Part shown: in pieces, positions 8,665-16,994 of the stretch
Numbering within the stretch: the stretch's first letter is position 1
How the letters are laid out: each line of letters opens with the position of its first letter
Notes under the pieces: model-generated
Databases searched by the model: none
What the model was told of the DNA's origin: nothing
Seen by the model: only the letters and a program-made list of their open reading frames with translations
Position numbers and translations under genes: made by a program
Origin: Bradyrhizobium sp. 138
Lineage (GTDB): Bacteria; Pseudomonadota; Alphaproteobacteria; Rhizobiales; Xanthobacteraceae
DNA length: 64,000 nucleotides
Direction of reading: 5' to 3'
NCBI RefSeq assembly: GCF_023074075.1
Contig: NZ_JADPKT010000022.1
Location: 472,405-536,404, forward strand

Positions 8665-9690
8665 TCAAAACCCGCCCGCGGTCTGATTGGCGTCGACCTC
8701 AGCCCCCGCCTGCGCGCGGCGCGCGCTGTTCACCAATTGACCTGGCCGGTCCTCCCGATCGGGCTTCGCCGTCGCCAGCCGCAGCACCGCGGCATAGCCC
8801 GGCTGCACCTCCATGCGGCCGCCATGCCGGCTCGCGCTCAGCAGCCGATGCACCTTCGGCAGATTGTAGCAGGGCACATAGAACAGCAGATGATGTTCGA
8901 GGTGATAGTTCACGTAGTACGGCGCGATGAACAGGCGCTCGAGAAAATTGGCATGCGTGGTGCGGGTGTTGCGTAAGGGGTCATTGCTATCAGGAACGAC
9001 GGCGTGCTCGGCGATGTTGCGGATGCGGGTGATGACCATCATCCAGGTCAGCAGTGGCACCAGCCATAACAGCGGATAGGCCCACCACACGCCGGCCGCC
9101 GCGCACGCGGCAAACACCACGGCATTGACGACGCATTGCGGACCGAGCTTGTCCCAGACATGCGCCAGGCGCTGGCGCCAGGGCCAGTCCTTCGAGCCGA
9201 GCGCGTTGAGCAGCTGCGCCTTGCGTTGCTGGTAGCCGGTCTGTCCGGTGATATCGCGAATGAACTTGCGGCGATAGCTCAGCTTCGTAATCGGAAACGG
9301 CGCCGACAGCACGAGATCGGGATCATCCTCCTGCTGCGTGCGCGCATGGTGCTGCAGGTGGTAACGCCGGTAGCTGCGCGTCTCCGCAAACAGCGGAAAG
9401 GCACAGAACCACTGGCTCAGCGTCAGATTGGTTTTCTCGTCGGCGGACAGACAGCCATGCGCGCCGTCATGCATCAGGATCGCAAGGCCCAGCTGGCGCG
9501 AGCCGATGATCGCGACGGCGAGGACATAGGTGATCGGATTGGGCCACCATGCGACCAAAGCAATCGCGCCAATGATCAGCGTCCAGGCGTGCGCAATCAG
9601 CGCAACGCCCTTCCAGGTCACCCGCTGGCGCACGTCAGCCAGTTGATCGTCGGTCAGGAAATCGCGGGCACGCATGCGAAGCGCGGTCAT
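8665..9690 (-). CDS. Membrane fatty acid desaturase family protein
   Basis: Integral membrane di-iron desaturase or hydroxylase acting on acyl chains. The three histidine boxes are visible: HDGAHGCL (HxxxH), HLQHHARTQQEDD (HxxHH) and YHLEHHLLFYVP (HxxHH). Hydrophobic segments alternate between them, including ALIAHAWTLIIGAIALVAWW and YPLLWLVPLLTWMMV. The histidine spacing fits the fatty acid desaturase superfamily; the regiochemistry cannot be told. It starts three bases after the stop of the TetR regulator gene, so the two form an operon. The upstream palindrome probably controls both, giving regulated changes in membrane unsaturation. Confidence 0.9.
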   Translation of the reverse strand: MTALRMRARDFLTDDQLADVRQRVTWKGVALIAHAWTLIIGAIALVAWWPNPITYVLAVAIIGSRQLGLAILMHDGAHGCLSADEKTNLTLSQWFCAFPLFAETRSYRRYHLQHHARTQQEDDPDLVLSAPFPITKLSYRRKFIRDITGQTGYQQRKAQLLNALGSKDWPWRQRLAHVWDKLGPQCVVNAVVFAACAAAGVWWAYPLLWLVPLLTWMMVITRIRNIAEHAVVPDSNDPLRNTRTTHANFLERLFIAPYYVNYHLEHHLLFYVPCYNLPKVHRLLSASRHGGRMEVQPGYAAVLRLATAKPDREDRPGQLVNSARRAQAGAEVDANQTAGGF

Positions 9691-9693
9691 GGC

Positions 9694-10401
9694 CTAACTC
9701 TCCTCATCCGGAGTGGTTGACGTGTCGCGCTCCTCGACGAGACGCAGGCGCGCGGCATCGCCCGCGGATGTCGCCTGCTCGCCGAGCACGCGCAGCATCT
9801 CGGCGCAGAGCGCCTCGGGCGAACGGCCCATCGCATAGCCTTCGAGAATGACGCCGATGGCGACGGCCCAGAACCGCCGCGAGCTTTCATCCGGCGCGCG
9901 CAGTGAGCGCCAGCCGTGCCGCGCCACCTGGTCGGCGTAAGCACGCGCGCCCTCGCCGTGCAGGCGCTCGATCGTGCGCTCGACGAGCGGTGCAAGATCC
10001 TGACGGCGCCGCGTCAATGTCAGCGCTTCGGCGAAGAAGGCGACGGAATCGCTCGCCGTCACGGTCTCTGCCAGCGCCTGCGTGTAGTCCCGCGGCGTGC
10101 GCGCCTTCAACGCCGCCTGCTCGGTGGCGCGCGCCAAATACAAGAGGTCGCGGCAGGCGCATTCGACGAACAGCGCCTCCTTGGTGCGGAAATAATAGGT
10201 GATCTGGCTCGGGAATGCGTCCGCGGCGGCGGCGATGTCGGTGATCGCCGTGCCCGACAGCCCCCGCTCCCGAAATAGCGGGCTTGCCGCATCCAGCAGC
10301 AGCGAGCGCATCTTGCGGCCGGCCGAGCGCGTGGCGCGCGCGGCGTGCTTGGGGTCGTCTGCCGACGCCTCAAACGGAGCCTGGACCGATTCACCCGTCA
10401 T
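9694..10401 (-). CDS. TetR family regulator of the desaturase operon
   Basis: N-terminal helix-turn-helix of the TetR type (FRERGLSGTAITDIAAAADA then FPSQITYYFRTKEALF) at about residues 45-90, with a ligand-binding C-terminal domain. The start at 10401 is preferred because GGGAGG is spaced correctly before this ATG; a GTG at 10419 would add six residues. It is directly followed by the fatty acid desaturase gene. A perfect 17-bp palindrome lies 22 bases upstream of the start. I infer autoregulation and control of desaturation, with a lipid or acyl-CoA as likely effector, by analogy with other TetR-desaturase pairs. Confidence 0.9.
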   Translation of the reverse strand: MTGESVQAPFEASADDPKHAARATRSAGRKMRSLLLDAASPLFRERGLSGTAITDIAAAADAFPSQITYYFRTKEALFVECACRDLLYLARATEQAALKARTPRDYTQALAETVTASDSVAFFAEALTLTRRRQDLAPLVERTIERLHGEGARAYADQVARHGWRSLRAPDESSRRFWAVAIGVILEGYAMGRSPEALCAEMLRVLGEQATSAGDAARLRLVEERDTSTTPDEES

Positions 10402-10422
10402 CAGCACCTCCCTGATCACTTA

Positions 10423-10439
10423 TTTGTATGACATACAAA
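10423..10439. promoter_or_regulatory. Probable TetR operator (perfect palindrome)
   Basis: TTTGTATG-A-CATACAAA is a perfect 17-bp palindrome immediately upstream of the TetR-desaturase operon. It is AT-rich in GC-rich surroundings and has the size expected for a TetR dimer site. That it is bound by the adjacent regulator is inferred from position. Confidence 0.7.
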
Positions 10440-10738
10440 CAAACAGGTCAAGCTGGTACAGGAGGATGGATTCGGCCGCCCATACCGGCACCATCTCGCC
10501 GAACGAACCGCTCCAACCTTGCCAAGTCAGCCAAAATCCGTATAAGGCGCGCATCCGCAGACCCCGGCCGGGAGCTGAACGGACGGTCTCAGCAAATCAT
10601 TCGTGATTTTGGTGTGGCAGGGCCAGTCGGCCCGTCGTCCCGTGTTTCCGCCTTCTGAGCTTAATCCCAGAGTCCTTTCCGAAGGCCTCTTAAGGGCTTG
10701 ACGCCGGGCGATGCGCCAACATTGAGGAAAGGACCACC
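10440..10738 (+). other. Intergenic region upstream of rpsF
   Basis: No coding sequence was recognised. It must hold the rpsF promoter; a TTGACG hexamer at 10698-10703 is a possible -35 element, but no convincing -10 follows. The strong ribosome-binding site GAGGAAAGGA ends a few bases before the rpsF ATG. Confidence 0.4.
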
Positions 10739-11242
10739 ATGGCTCTTTATGAGCATGTATTTCTCGCGCGTCAGGACGCGAGCGCGCAGCAAGTCGAAGA
10801 GCTGACTGCGCAGATGACCGGCATCGTCGAGGGTCTCGGCGGCAAGGTCACCAAGACCGAGAATTGGGGCGTGCGCTCCCTCACCTACCGCATGAACAAG
10901 AACCGCAAGGCGCACTTCGTGCTGCTCAACATCGACGCGCCCTCCGCGGCGATCGCCGAGATCGAGCGCCAGGAGCGTATCAGCGAAGACGTGATCCGCT
11001 ATCTCAGCGTCCGCGTCGAGGAGCTCGAGGAAGGCCCGTCCGCGATGATGCGCAAGGCCGACCGTGATCGCGAGCGTGACGATCGTGGCGGCGGCTTCCG
11101 CGGCGAGCGTGAAGGCGGCTTCCGTGGCGACCGCGAGGGCGGTTTCCGTGGTGGCGATCGTGACGGTGGTGGCTTCCGCGGCGACCGCGGCCCGCGCCGC
11201 CCGCGCGAAGAAGCTGAAACCACCACGACGGATGGGGAGTAA
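10739..11242 (+). CDS. rpsF: 30S ribosomal protein S6 with repetitive RGG-like tail
   Basis: The first ~105 residues are a standard S6 ([32 protein letters not shown]). The protein then continues for about 60 residues with a charged tail built from imperfect repeats of the type GGFRGxRE, ending in [16 protein letters not shown]. The total of 167 residues is much longer than E. coli S6 before glutamylation. The tail resembles RNA-binding RGG boxes and the DNA shows matching tandem repeats (about 11085-11190). It is followed after five bases by rpsR, as in most bacteria. Confidence 0.96.
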   Translation: MALYEHVFLARQDASAQQVEELTAQMTGIVEGLGGKVTKTENWGVRSLTYRMNKNRKAHFVLLNIDAPSAAIAEIERQERISEDVIRYLSVRVEELEEGPSAMMRKADRDRERDDRGGGFRGEREGGFRGDREGGFRGGDRDGGGFRGDRGPRRPREEAETTTTDGE

Positions 11243-11247
11243 GAACA

Positions 11248-11487
11248 ATGGCTGAAGCTGGTGCACGCCGCCCGTTTTTCCGTCGTCGCAAGAGCTGCCC
11301 GTTCACGGGCGCCAATGCTCCCAAGATCGACTACAAGGACTCCAAGCTCTTGATGCGTTACGTCTCCGAGCGCGGCAAGATCGTGCCGAGCCGCATCACC
11401 GCGGTGTCCGCGAAGAAGCAGCGTGAGCTCGCCCGCGCCATCAAGCGTGCGCGGTTCCTGGGCCTCTTGCCCTACGTCATTCGCTAA
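11248..11487 (+). CDS. rpsR: 30S ribosomal protein S18
   Basis: S18 of the small subunit, neighbour of S6 in the platform. The sequence has the typical core [40 protein letters not shown] and the C-terminal [19 protein letters not shown]. Its 79 residues are standard for alphaproteobacteria. It lies five bases behind rpsF. Assignment is secure. Confidence 0.98.
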   Translation: MAEAGARRPFFRRRKSCPFTGANAPKIDYKDSKLLMRYVSERGKIVPSRITAVSAKKQRELARAIKRARFLGLLPYVIR

Positions 11488-11618
11488 GACGATCAATTCG
11501 GCCGGCGGCCTCGAGCCGCCGGTCGCAACTTTTTCGAACTCATAAGGCTTCCGGGTCGTCCGGTCGCCGATGGTTGGGGCGAGATGCCTCTAACCGCTCG
11601 AAGGGAGCGGGACAGCTG

Positions 11619-12596
11619 ATGATGCCATTTGTGCTGATAGCCCTGATCGCCGGCGCCGCGTCGGCCCTGATGTTCGCCTCGATCATTTCGGGCGCGCTGA
11701 TCTCGCTCGTCCTGTTCTATCTCGCCCCGCTGCCGCTGATGGTCGCCGCGATCGGCTGGGGACCGCTCTGCGCGAGCCTCGGCGGCATCGCTGCTGCGAT
11801 CGGCCTCGGTGCCCTGTTCGGCCTGCCCTACTGCATCGCGTTTGCCGTCACCGTCGCACTGCCGGCATGGTGGCTCGGCCATCTCGTCCTGCTCAGCCGG
11901 CCGGCGGATCATGTCGCGCCGGACGCCGCCACCGAGCCGCCTGCCGAGCAGGTGCTCGAGTGGTATCCGGTCGGCCGCATCCTGCTGTGGCTCGCGGGCT
12001 TTGCCACGCTCACCACGATCGCCGCCCTGCTCACGCTCGGGACCGACGCCGAGACCATCCTCGGCACGCTGCGGCGCGGCCTGATGCGCCTGCTCCGGGC
12101 CACCGACCCGCAAAGCTCCGGCGAAGCCGGTCAGCTCGTCGACGCGCTGGTGCGGATCGCACCGGCCGGGGCCACCATCATCGCGATGATGACGCTGACC
12201 CTCAACCTCTGGCTCAGCGCCAAGGTCACGGCAACGTCGGGCCGGCTGCGGCGCCCGTGGCCGGACATGAGGACGGCGGAGCTACCGCCGATGACGCTGG
12301 TGGCACTCTGCATCGCGCTCGCTTTCTGCTTCACCAGCGGGCTGCTTGCGATCGTCGCTCAGATCACCGCGGCGGCGCTGATGATGGGCTATGCGCTGAC
12401 CGGCTTTGCCGTGCTGCATACGCTCACGCTGGCGCTGAAGAACCGCCCGCTCTGGCTCGGTTCGACCTACGCCGTCGTGGTCGTGTTCGGATGGCCCGTG
12501 ATCGCAATGGTCATCCTTGGCCTTGCGGATGCCGTGTTCGGCTTCCGCGAGCGCTTCCTGCGCAGCCGGCAGCCGCCGCCACTGCCGACGCCTTAA
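11619..12596 (+). CDS. DUF2232 family polytopic membrane protein
   Basis: The start at 11619 is chosen because GGGAGCGGG lies before ATGATG; a TTG at 11574 would add soluble residues without a ribosome-binding site. The protein has about seven or eight hydrophobic segments, beginning with FVLIALIAGAASALMFASII and ending near YAVVVVFGWPVIAMVILGL. This matches the DUF2232 / YybS-like proteins that sit between rpsR and rplI in rhizobia and relatives. Function is unknown. The conserved position inside the S6-S18-L9 operon suggests a link to growth or ribosome supply, but that is inference. Confidence 0.85.
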   Translation: MMPFVLIALIAGAASALMFASIISGALISLVLFYLAPLPLMVAAIGWGPLCASLGGIAAAIGLGALFGLPYCIAFAVTVALPAWWLGHLVLLSRPADHVAPDAATEPPAEQVLEWYPVGRILLWLAGFATLTTIAALLTLGTDAETILGTLRRGLMRLLRATDPQSSGEAGQLVDALVRIAPAGATIIAMMTLTLNLWLSAKVTATSGRLRRPWPDMRTAELPPMTLVALCIALAFCFTSGLLAIVAQITAAALMMGYALTGFAVLHTLTLALKNRPLWLGSTYAVVVVFGWPVIAMVILGLADAVFGFRERFLRSRQPPPLPTP

Positions 12597-12644
12597 GTGC
12601 AACCCCGAAAACTGAAACTCAGATCACTTCAAAGGAGAACGAAT

Positions 12645-13244
12645 ATGGAAGTCATTTTGCTGGAACGCGTCAACAAGCTCGGCCAGATGGGCGAAGTCGT
12701 GAAGGTTCGCGACGGTTACGCCCGCAATTTCCTGCTCAAGCGCGGCAAGGCGCTGCGGGCCACCGCCGACAACCGCGCCAAGTATGACGGCATGAAGGCC
12801 GAGCTCGAAGCTCGCAACCTCCAGGCCAAGGGCGAAGCGTCCAAGGTCGCCGAGAAGATCAAGGACAAGAACATCATCGTGATCCGCCAGGCCTCCGAAG
12901 CCGGCCAGCTGTTCGGCTCGGTCACCGTGCGCGACATCGTCATGGCGTTCGAGGCCGACGGCGTCCACCTCGACCGTCCGCAGGTGCAGCTCGACGCGCC
13001 GATCAAGACCATCGGCAAGCACACGGTCATCGTTGCCGTTCACCCCGAGGTCGAGGTCGAGATCACGGTCACGGTCGCGCGCAGCCAGGACGAGGCCGAG
13101 CGCATCAACCGCGGCGAGGACATCTCGACCCGCAACGAAGACCGCGATGCGGCCGCCGAGGCGATCGCCGCCGCCGGCGAGTTCTTCGATCCGGAAGCCC
13201 AGCACGACGAGGTCGAGCCGGCGCCGGCCGCGGAGGAGAAGTAA
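12645..13244 (+). CDS. rplI: 50S ribosomal protein L9
   Basis: Starts [20 protein letters not shown] with AAAGGAG just upstream, which decides the start; an in-frame codon at 12597 is upstream noise. The N-terminal domain is followed by the long connecting helix ([16 protein letters not shown]) and the C-terminal domain ([20 protein letters not shown]). At 199 residues it is longer than E. coli L9 because of an acidic, alanine-rich tail, which is common in alphaproteobacteria. A strong terminator follows. Confidence 0.98.
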   Translation: MEVILLERVNKLGQMGEVVKVRDGYARNFLLKRGKALRATADNRAKYDGMKAELEARNLQAKGEASKVAEKIKDKNIIVIRQASEAGQLFGSVTVRDIVMAFEADGVHLDRPQVQLDAPIKTIGKHTVIVAVHPEVEVEITVTVARSQDEAERINRGEDISTRNEDRDAAAEAIAAAGEFFDPEAQHDEVEPAPAAEEK

Positions 13245-13269
13245 GTCTCGCATTCGCGCGAGACCGCGA

Positions 13270-13299
13270 AGCCCGGCTGCCTCAGGCGGCCGGGCTTTT
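13270..13299 (+). terminator. Terminator after rplI
   Basis: GCCCGGC...GCCGGGC forms a nearly perfect long hairpin (arms 13271-13277 and 13289-13295, extendable inward) followed by TTTTC. It ends the rpsF-rpsR-rplI transcript. It also overlaps the 3' end of the convergent thioesterase gene and could work in both directions. Confidence 0.8.
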
Positions 13300-13749
13300 C
13301 GCTTTGGAGGCGACGTCCTCGCTCAACATCGCGATCGAGGCCAGCGCCGTTGCCGTGTGCTTCTCGACACCGTCGCTGACGCAGAACACGTCGGCCGCAA
13401 CCACCGAGACCTGGCGACCCGGCTTGATCACCCGGGCACGGCAGATCAGCTTCTCGCCGACCGCGGGCGACAACAGGTTGAGCTTGTATTCCGCCGTCAG
13501 CGCCGGCTGGCCGCGCGAGGTGGCGGCTGCGATCGTCGTGGCGTTGTCGACCAGGAAGGCGGTGACGCCGCCGTGGAAGAAGCCGTGCTGCTGCAGCAGC
13601 TCCGGCCGGCGATCCACGGCGATCGTGCAGGTGCCGCGCGACAAGTCGGACAGCTCGGCGCCGACCAGGTTCATGAAGCCCTGCCGGCCGACATTGGCAT
13701 GGATGTGCTCGGCAAGGGCTGCGAATTCGGGATCCGGTTCAGCGCGCAT
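13282..13749 (-). CDS. PaaI-type hotdog-fold thioesterase
   Basis: A 155-residue single hotdog domain hydrolysing acyl-CoA thioesters. The family core QQHGFFHGGVTAFLVDNATT contains the HGG segment and the catalytic Asp/Asn region. YKLNLLSPAVGEKLICRARV is the typical second half. The start at 13749 is favoured by AGGAGAG directly upstream. It lies 17 bases downstream of a TetR regulator gene in the same orientation, and the TetR operators probably control both. The exact substrate cannot be read. Confidence 0.88.
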   Translation of the reverse strand: MRAEPDPEFAALAEHIHANVGRQGFMNLVGAELSDLSRGTCTIAVDRRPELLQQHGFFHGGVTAFLVDNATTIAAATSRGQPALTAEYKLNLLSPAVGEKLICRARVIKPGRQVSVVAADVFCVSDGVEKHTATALASIAMLSEDVASKAKSPAA

Positions 13750-13766
13750 GCACTCTCTCCTCATGG

Positions 13767-14357
13767 CTAGTTGATGCGATCGGGTGGCCGTAGCGCACGG
13801 GTGGCGCAGGCGATCAGCGTGTCGGCCTCGCTGCGCGGATCGGTGCGGTCGCGTCCCGACAGGAAGGCGCGGCAGAAGATCTGAGCCGGACCGATCAGCT
13901 GGCTGACGAACATCACCGGCTTCATCGGCAAGAGCTCGCCGCTTGCAACCAGTGGCGCACGCCAGCGCTCGATACCTTCGGCAAGGCGCGCATTCTGCGC
14001 GCGCTGCGCATCGCGCACATCCTCGCCCCACTCGCTCCGGGAAATCTCGAAGAGGTACCGCGCCTCGCGCCGGCTGGTCACGACCCAGTCGAGATGCGCC
14101 CGGATCAAGCGATCGATGCCCTGCTCCGCATCGGGCACGGGATCGAGCGCCGCCAGCACCGCGGCGTGATAGTGCCTGAGCACCTCCAGGAACAGAGCGC
14201 CCGCGAGCTCCTTCTTCGACCCGAACACGTGAAAGAAGCTGCCGTTGGAGGCACGCGCTTTGGTGCGGATCGCAGCCACCGTCGCGGCTTCGAAGCCGAC
14301 GCGGTCGAACACGACGAGCCCGGCCGCCAATAAATCGTCACGCACGCTCGCCGCCAT
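13767..14357 (-). CDS. TetR family regulator upstream of a thioesterase
   Basis: 196 residues with an N-terminal TetR helix-turn-helix (FDRVGFEAATVAAIRTKARA then SNGSFFHVFGSKKELAGALF). The C-terminal domain contains YLFEISRSEWGEDVRD, typical of small TetR regulators. A ribosome-binding site AGGAGG lies just before the ATG at 14357. Two overlapping 17-bp palindromes lie immediately upstream of it, so autorepression and control of the following thioesterase gene are likely. Confidence 0.9.
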   Translation of the reverse strand: MAASVRDDLLAAGLVVFDRVGFEAATVAAIRTKARASNGSFFHVFGSKKELAGALFLEVLRHYHAAVLAALDPVPDAEQGIDRLIRAHLDWVVTSRREARYLFEISRSEWGEDVRDAQRAQNARLAEGIERWRAPLVASGELLPMKPVMFVSQLIGPAQIFCRAFLSGRDRTDPRSEADTLIACATRALRPPDRIN

Positions 14358-14366
14358 CGAGGCCTC

Positions 14367-14396
14367 CTAGAGTATTACTCTAGAGTGATACTCTAG
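14367..14396. promoter_or_regulatory. Two overlapping TetR operators
   Basis: CTAGAGTATTACTCTAG (14367-14383) and CTAGAGTGATACTCTAG (14380-14396) are two 17-bp palindromes sharing the central CTAG. Their centres are 13 bp apart. They sit directly upstream of the regulator's ribosome-binding site, ideal for blocking its own transcription. Confidence 0.75.
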
Positions 14397-14464
14397 CTGC
14401 GGTCAAGACGATACGGAAGCCGCGCTGGACGCGGCCTCCGTAGGTTGAGCGGACAATAGGGTGA

Positions 14465-15361
14465 TCAGCGCGAGATCGGTGGCGCCGGAGGCCCGGACGA
14501 CTGGGCTGGCGGCGCCTGTTCCTGCGGCTTGGGCGCCGGGCCCGGTTCCGAGCTGGCCGCAGGCTTGGGAGCCGCCTCTTCCACCGGCTTCGGCGCGGCC
14601 GGCTCGGCGGCAGCTGGAGCTGCCGGCGTCACCTGCGGGACCGGATCGGGCCGTAGTGCCGGTGTCTCGCTGCTGCGCGGCTCGACCTTGGCGCTGCTGT
14701 CCGGTTTGGGCTCGGCAGGCTTCTCGGAGGCCTTGCCGCTGTCAGGATCGGCCTTCGGGCTCTCGGGCCTGGCCGTCTCGGCCTTCGGTTCGCTCTTCTT
14801 GTCTTCGTTCGCCGGCGCTGCGGCATCGACCTTCGGGGCTTCCTCCGTCCCGGGCTTGGCGCGGCGCTTGCCCTTGCGTCCCTCGGGTGCAGCCTGCCCC
14901 TCAGGCCTCGCGCCCTCCTCGGCCGGCCGTGCGGCGCGCTTCTGACGCGCCCCTTCCGCAGCGGGAGCAGCAGCCTCGCCCTCGGGCTTGGCTTCACGCG
15001 GGCGGCGGCCCTGATGCTCAGGGTTGGTGTTCGCTTCCTTCTCCTTGGCGCCGTCCTTCTTGCCGTCCTTGGCCTGGTAGCGGGTGTCGGTGGCGCCGTT
15101 GGAGACGAGATAGGAGGCGAGGATGCCCGCCATGTCCGAGCTCGTGGTGTAGTGCTGGCGCAGGAAGCCCGGCAGCGAACCCGGCGCGACGGACTTCAGA
15201 AGTCCGCGCGGGCTCTTGTGACAGGCGTTGCAGGTCTGCGCGAAAAGCTGAGACGGGGTCTTGCCGGCCTCGAGGTTGGTCGCCTGCGCAAAAACGGTAT
15301 CGGCCGCGCCGAAGCCGATCAGAAGCAATACCGTCGCGAGGCTGAGCGCTCGGCTCGACAT
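14465..15361 (-). CDS. Exported protein with one c-type haem motif and long charged tail
   Basis: Begins with a signal peptide (LATVLLLIGFGAADTVFAQA). A short domain follows with a single haem-binding motif CNACH in TCNACHKSPRGLL at about residues 43-55, and a methionine in SSDMAGI downstream that could be the sixth ligand. From about residue 100 to the end (298) the protein is low complexity: Lys/Glu/Ala/Pro-rich, with runs such as KAAPxxE and PxAPxPK. The cytochrome-like part is short (about 80 residues). I read it as a periplasmic monohaem protein with a disordered, perhaps wall-spanning tail; the role is unknown. Confidence 0.75.
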   Translation of the reverse strand: MSSRALSLATVLLLIGFGAADTVFAQATNLEAGKTPSQLFAQTCNACHKSPRGLLKSVAPGSLPGFLRQHYTTSSDMAGILASYLVSNGATDTRYQAKDGKKDGAKEKEANTNPEHQGRRPREAKPEGEAAAPAAEGARQKRAARPAEEGARPEGQAAPEGRKGKRRAKPGTEEAPKVDAAAPANEDKKSEPKAETARPESPKADPDSGKASEKPAEPKPDSSAKVEPRSSETPALRPDPVPQVTPAAPAAAEPAAPKPVEEAAPKPAASSEPGPAPKPQEQAPPAQSSGPPAPPISR

Positions 15362-15517
15362 TTCCCATCATCTCCATTGAATTCCGAGGGGTGCAGCCGG
15401 CCTCCGGCGCGGCGGCGGGTCACCTTTTATCCGATTGAGCCGCGAATGGAAGCAGCCTCCACGCGCAAGGATGTGATTAAGCGTTTTTCGAATATCGGCT
15501 GTGAACACAACGCAATG

Positions 15518-15534
15518 GCGGGATCGGATCCCGC
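15518..15534. promoter_or_regulatory. Palindrome in divergent intergenic region
   Basis: GCGGGATC-G-GATCCCGC is a perfect 17-bp palindrome in the 279-base gap between the divergent haem-motif gene and the cyclopropane-synthase-like gene. It may be an operator or a hairpin. Nothing else was recognised in the gap. Confidence 0.3.
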
Positions 15535-15640
15535 TCCCTAGATTTACATGCAAACGCATAGGAACCGCTGCGGCGCCTGGGCGTCAGATGTGAAGGCCGG
15601 GTTAGTCGCATCTTTCGGGTTCGCTCGAGAGGACATGTCG

Positions 15641-16891
15641 ATGGACCGTTTGTTGCGTAGATTCCTGTCTCAATTCATCCGGCGCGGGTCGATGACGGTG
15701 ACCAGCGCGAGCGGGGCGAAATTTACCGTCGGCGACGGCTCCGGCGTCCCGGTCGCGGTGCGCTTCGTGACCGCGGACGCCGAGCGGAAGATCCTCGTCA
15801 ATCCCGAGCTCGGGCTTGGCGAGGCCTATATGGACGGCGAGTTCGTGGTCGAACGCGGCACCATAGCCGATGCCCTCGCGATCCTGCTCGATCAATCCGA
15901 CCTGTTGCCGCAGTGGGCAAAACCCTGGTGGCATCTGCGCTACCTGAAGCGGCACCTGCAGCAGTTCAATCCGCGCTCGCGCTCCCGCCACAACGTCGCA
16001 CATCACTACGATCTCGACGCCCGGCTCTATTCGCTCTTCCTGGACGCCGACAAGCAGTACAGCTGCGCCTATTTCGAGACGCAGGACGCGACGCTCGACG
16101 ATGCGCAGCTTGCCAAGAAGCGGCACATCGCCGCCAAGCTGCTCATTGGAAACGGCCAGCGCGTGCTCGACATCGGCTCGGGCTGGGGCGGGCTCGGGCT
16201 CTATCTCGCCGAGATCGCCGGCGCCGACGTCACCGGCATCACGCTCTCGACCGAGCAGTTGCAGATCGCCAATACGCGCGCCGCCGAAAAAGGCCTGACC
16301 GGCGCGGCCAGATTCCTGTTCCAGGACTATCGCGACATCGAAGGCCCGTTCGACCGTATCGTCTCGGTCGGCATGTTCGAGCATGTCGGCGCCCGCTTCT
16401 ATGACACCTACTTCCAGCGCTGCGCCGAGCTGCTGAGCAAGGACGGCGTCATGCTACTGCATTCGATCGGCCGTTCGCAGGGCCCTGACTCGACCAATCC
16501 CTGGATCGCCAAATACATCTTCCCCGGCGGCTACATCCCCGCTCTGTCGGAGGTGCTGCCGGCGATCGAGCGCGCGGGCCTCTTGGTCTGCGACATCGAG
16601 ATCCTGCGCCTGCACTATGCCGAGACGCTGAAGGCCTGGCGGGAGCGCTTCATGGCGCGGCGCGAGGAGGCCGTGCAGCTCTATGACGAGCGCTTCGCCT
16701 TGATGTGGGAATTTTATCTCGCGGCCTGCGAGATGACATTCCGCAAGCAGGACATGATGAACTTCCAGATCCAGCTCACCCGTCGCCAGGGCGTGGTGCC
16801 GTTGACCCGCGACTACATGCCGCGTGAAGAAGCCCGGCTGCGGGCTCGCGAGGGCACGACCCGGCCGAGGCTGAAATTGGCTGGTGAATAG
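15641..16891 (+). CDS. Cyclopropane-fatty-acyl-phospholipid synthase family methyltransferase
   Basis: SAM-dependent enzyme of the Cfa / mycolic-acid cyclopropane synthase family, acting on unsaturated acyl chains of membrane phospholipids. SAM motif I is VLDIGSGWGGLGLYLAE, followed by TGITLSTEQLQIA and the SVGMFEHVG segment. Further matches are NVAHHYDLDARLYSLFLD and YSCAYFETQDATLDDAQ, both classic for this family. The start at 15641 gives the best spacing to GAGG; 15635 is possible. At 416 residues it fits the full-length Cfa class. Product identity (cyclopropane or other methylation) is not proven. Confidence 0.92.
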   Translation: MDRLLRRFLSQFIRRGSMTVTSASGAKFTVGDGSGVPVAVRFVTADAERKILVNPELGLGEAYMDGEFVVERGTIADALAILLDQSDLLPQWAKPWWHLRYLKRHLQQFNPRSRSRHNVAHHYDLDARLYSLFLDADKQYSCAYFETQDATLDDAQLAKKRHIAAKLLIGNGQRVLDIGSGWGGLGLYLAEIAGADVTGITLSTEQLQIANTRAAEKGLTGAARFLFQDYRDIEGPFDRIVSVGMFEHVGARFYDTYFQRCAELLSKDGVMLLHSIGRSQGPDSTNPWIAKYIFPGGYIPALSEVLPAIERAGLLVCDIEILRLHYAETLKAWRERFMARREEAVQLYDERFALMWEFYLAACEMTFRKQDMMNFQIQLTRRQGVVPLTRDYMPREEARLRAREGTTRPRLKLAGE

Positions 16892-16899
16892 ACCCTAAT

Positions 16900-16940
16900 T
16901 AAAGCGCGATCCGATCGGGATGAATCGCCATCGCGCTTTA
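16900..16940. repeat. Intergenic inverted repeat (AAAGCGCGAT type)
   Basis: TAAAGCGCGAT and ATCGCGCTTTA form the arms of a hairpin of about 40 bases right behind the methyltransferase gene. Its form is that of dispersed palindromic repeats common in Bradyrhizobium and relatives. It may also act as a transcription end. Confidence 0.6.
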
Positions 16941-16953
16941 GATTGTTGTTTGA

Positions 16954-16993
16954 GCATGATCTTTCCGGAAAACCGCAGTTTTCCGGATCATGC
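16954..16993. repeat. REP-like palindrome (GCATGAT...ATCATGC)
   Basis: The arms GCATGAT-C-TTTCCGGAAAA and TTTTCCGGATCATGC fold into a long hairpin. A related copy lies at 45188-45236. It ends two bases from the stop of the next small gene. Dispersed repeats of this type are frequent in Bradyrhizobium intergenic DNA. Confidence 0.7.
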
Positions 16994-16994
16994 T

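Noticed and set aside
11573..11618. TTG start extending the DUF2232 protein
   Set aside because: Adds a hydrophilic stretch ahead of the first membrane helix; the GGGAGCGGG before ATG 11619 gives a better start.
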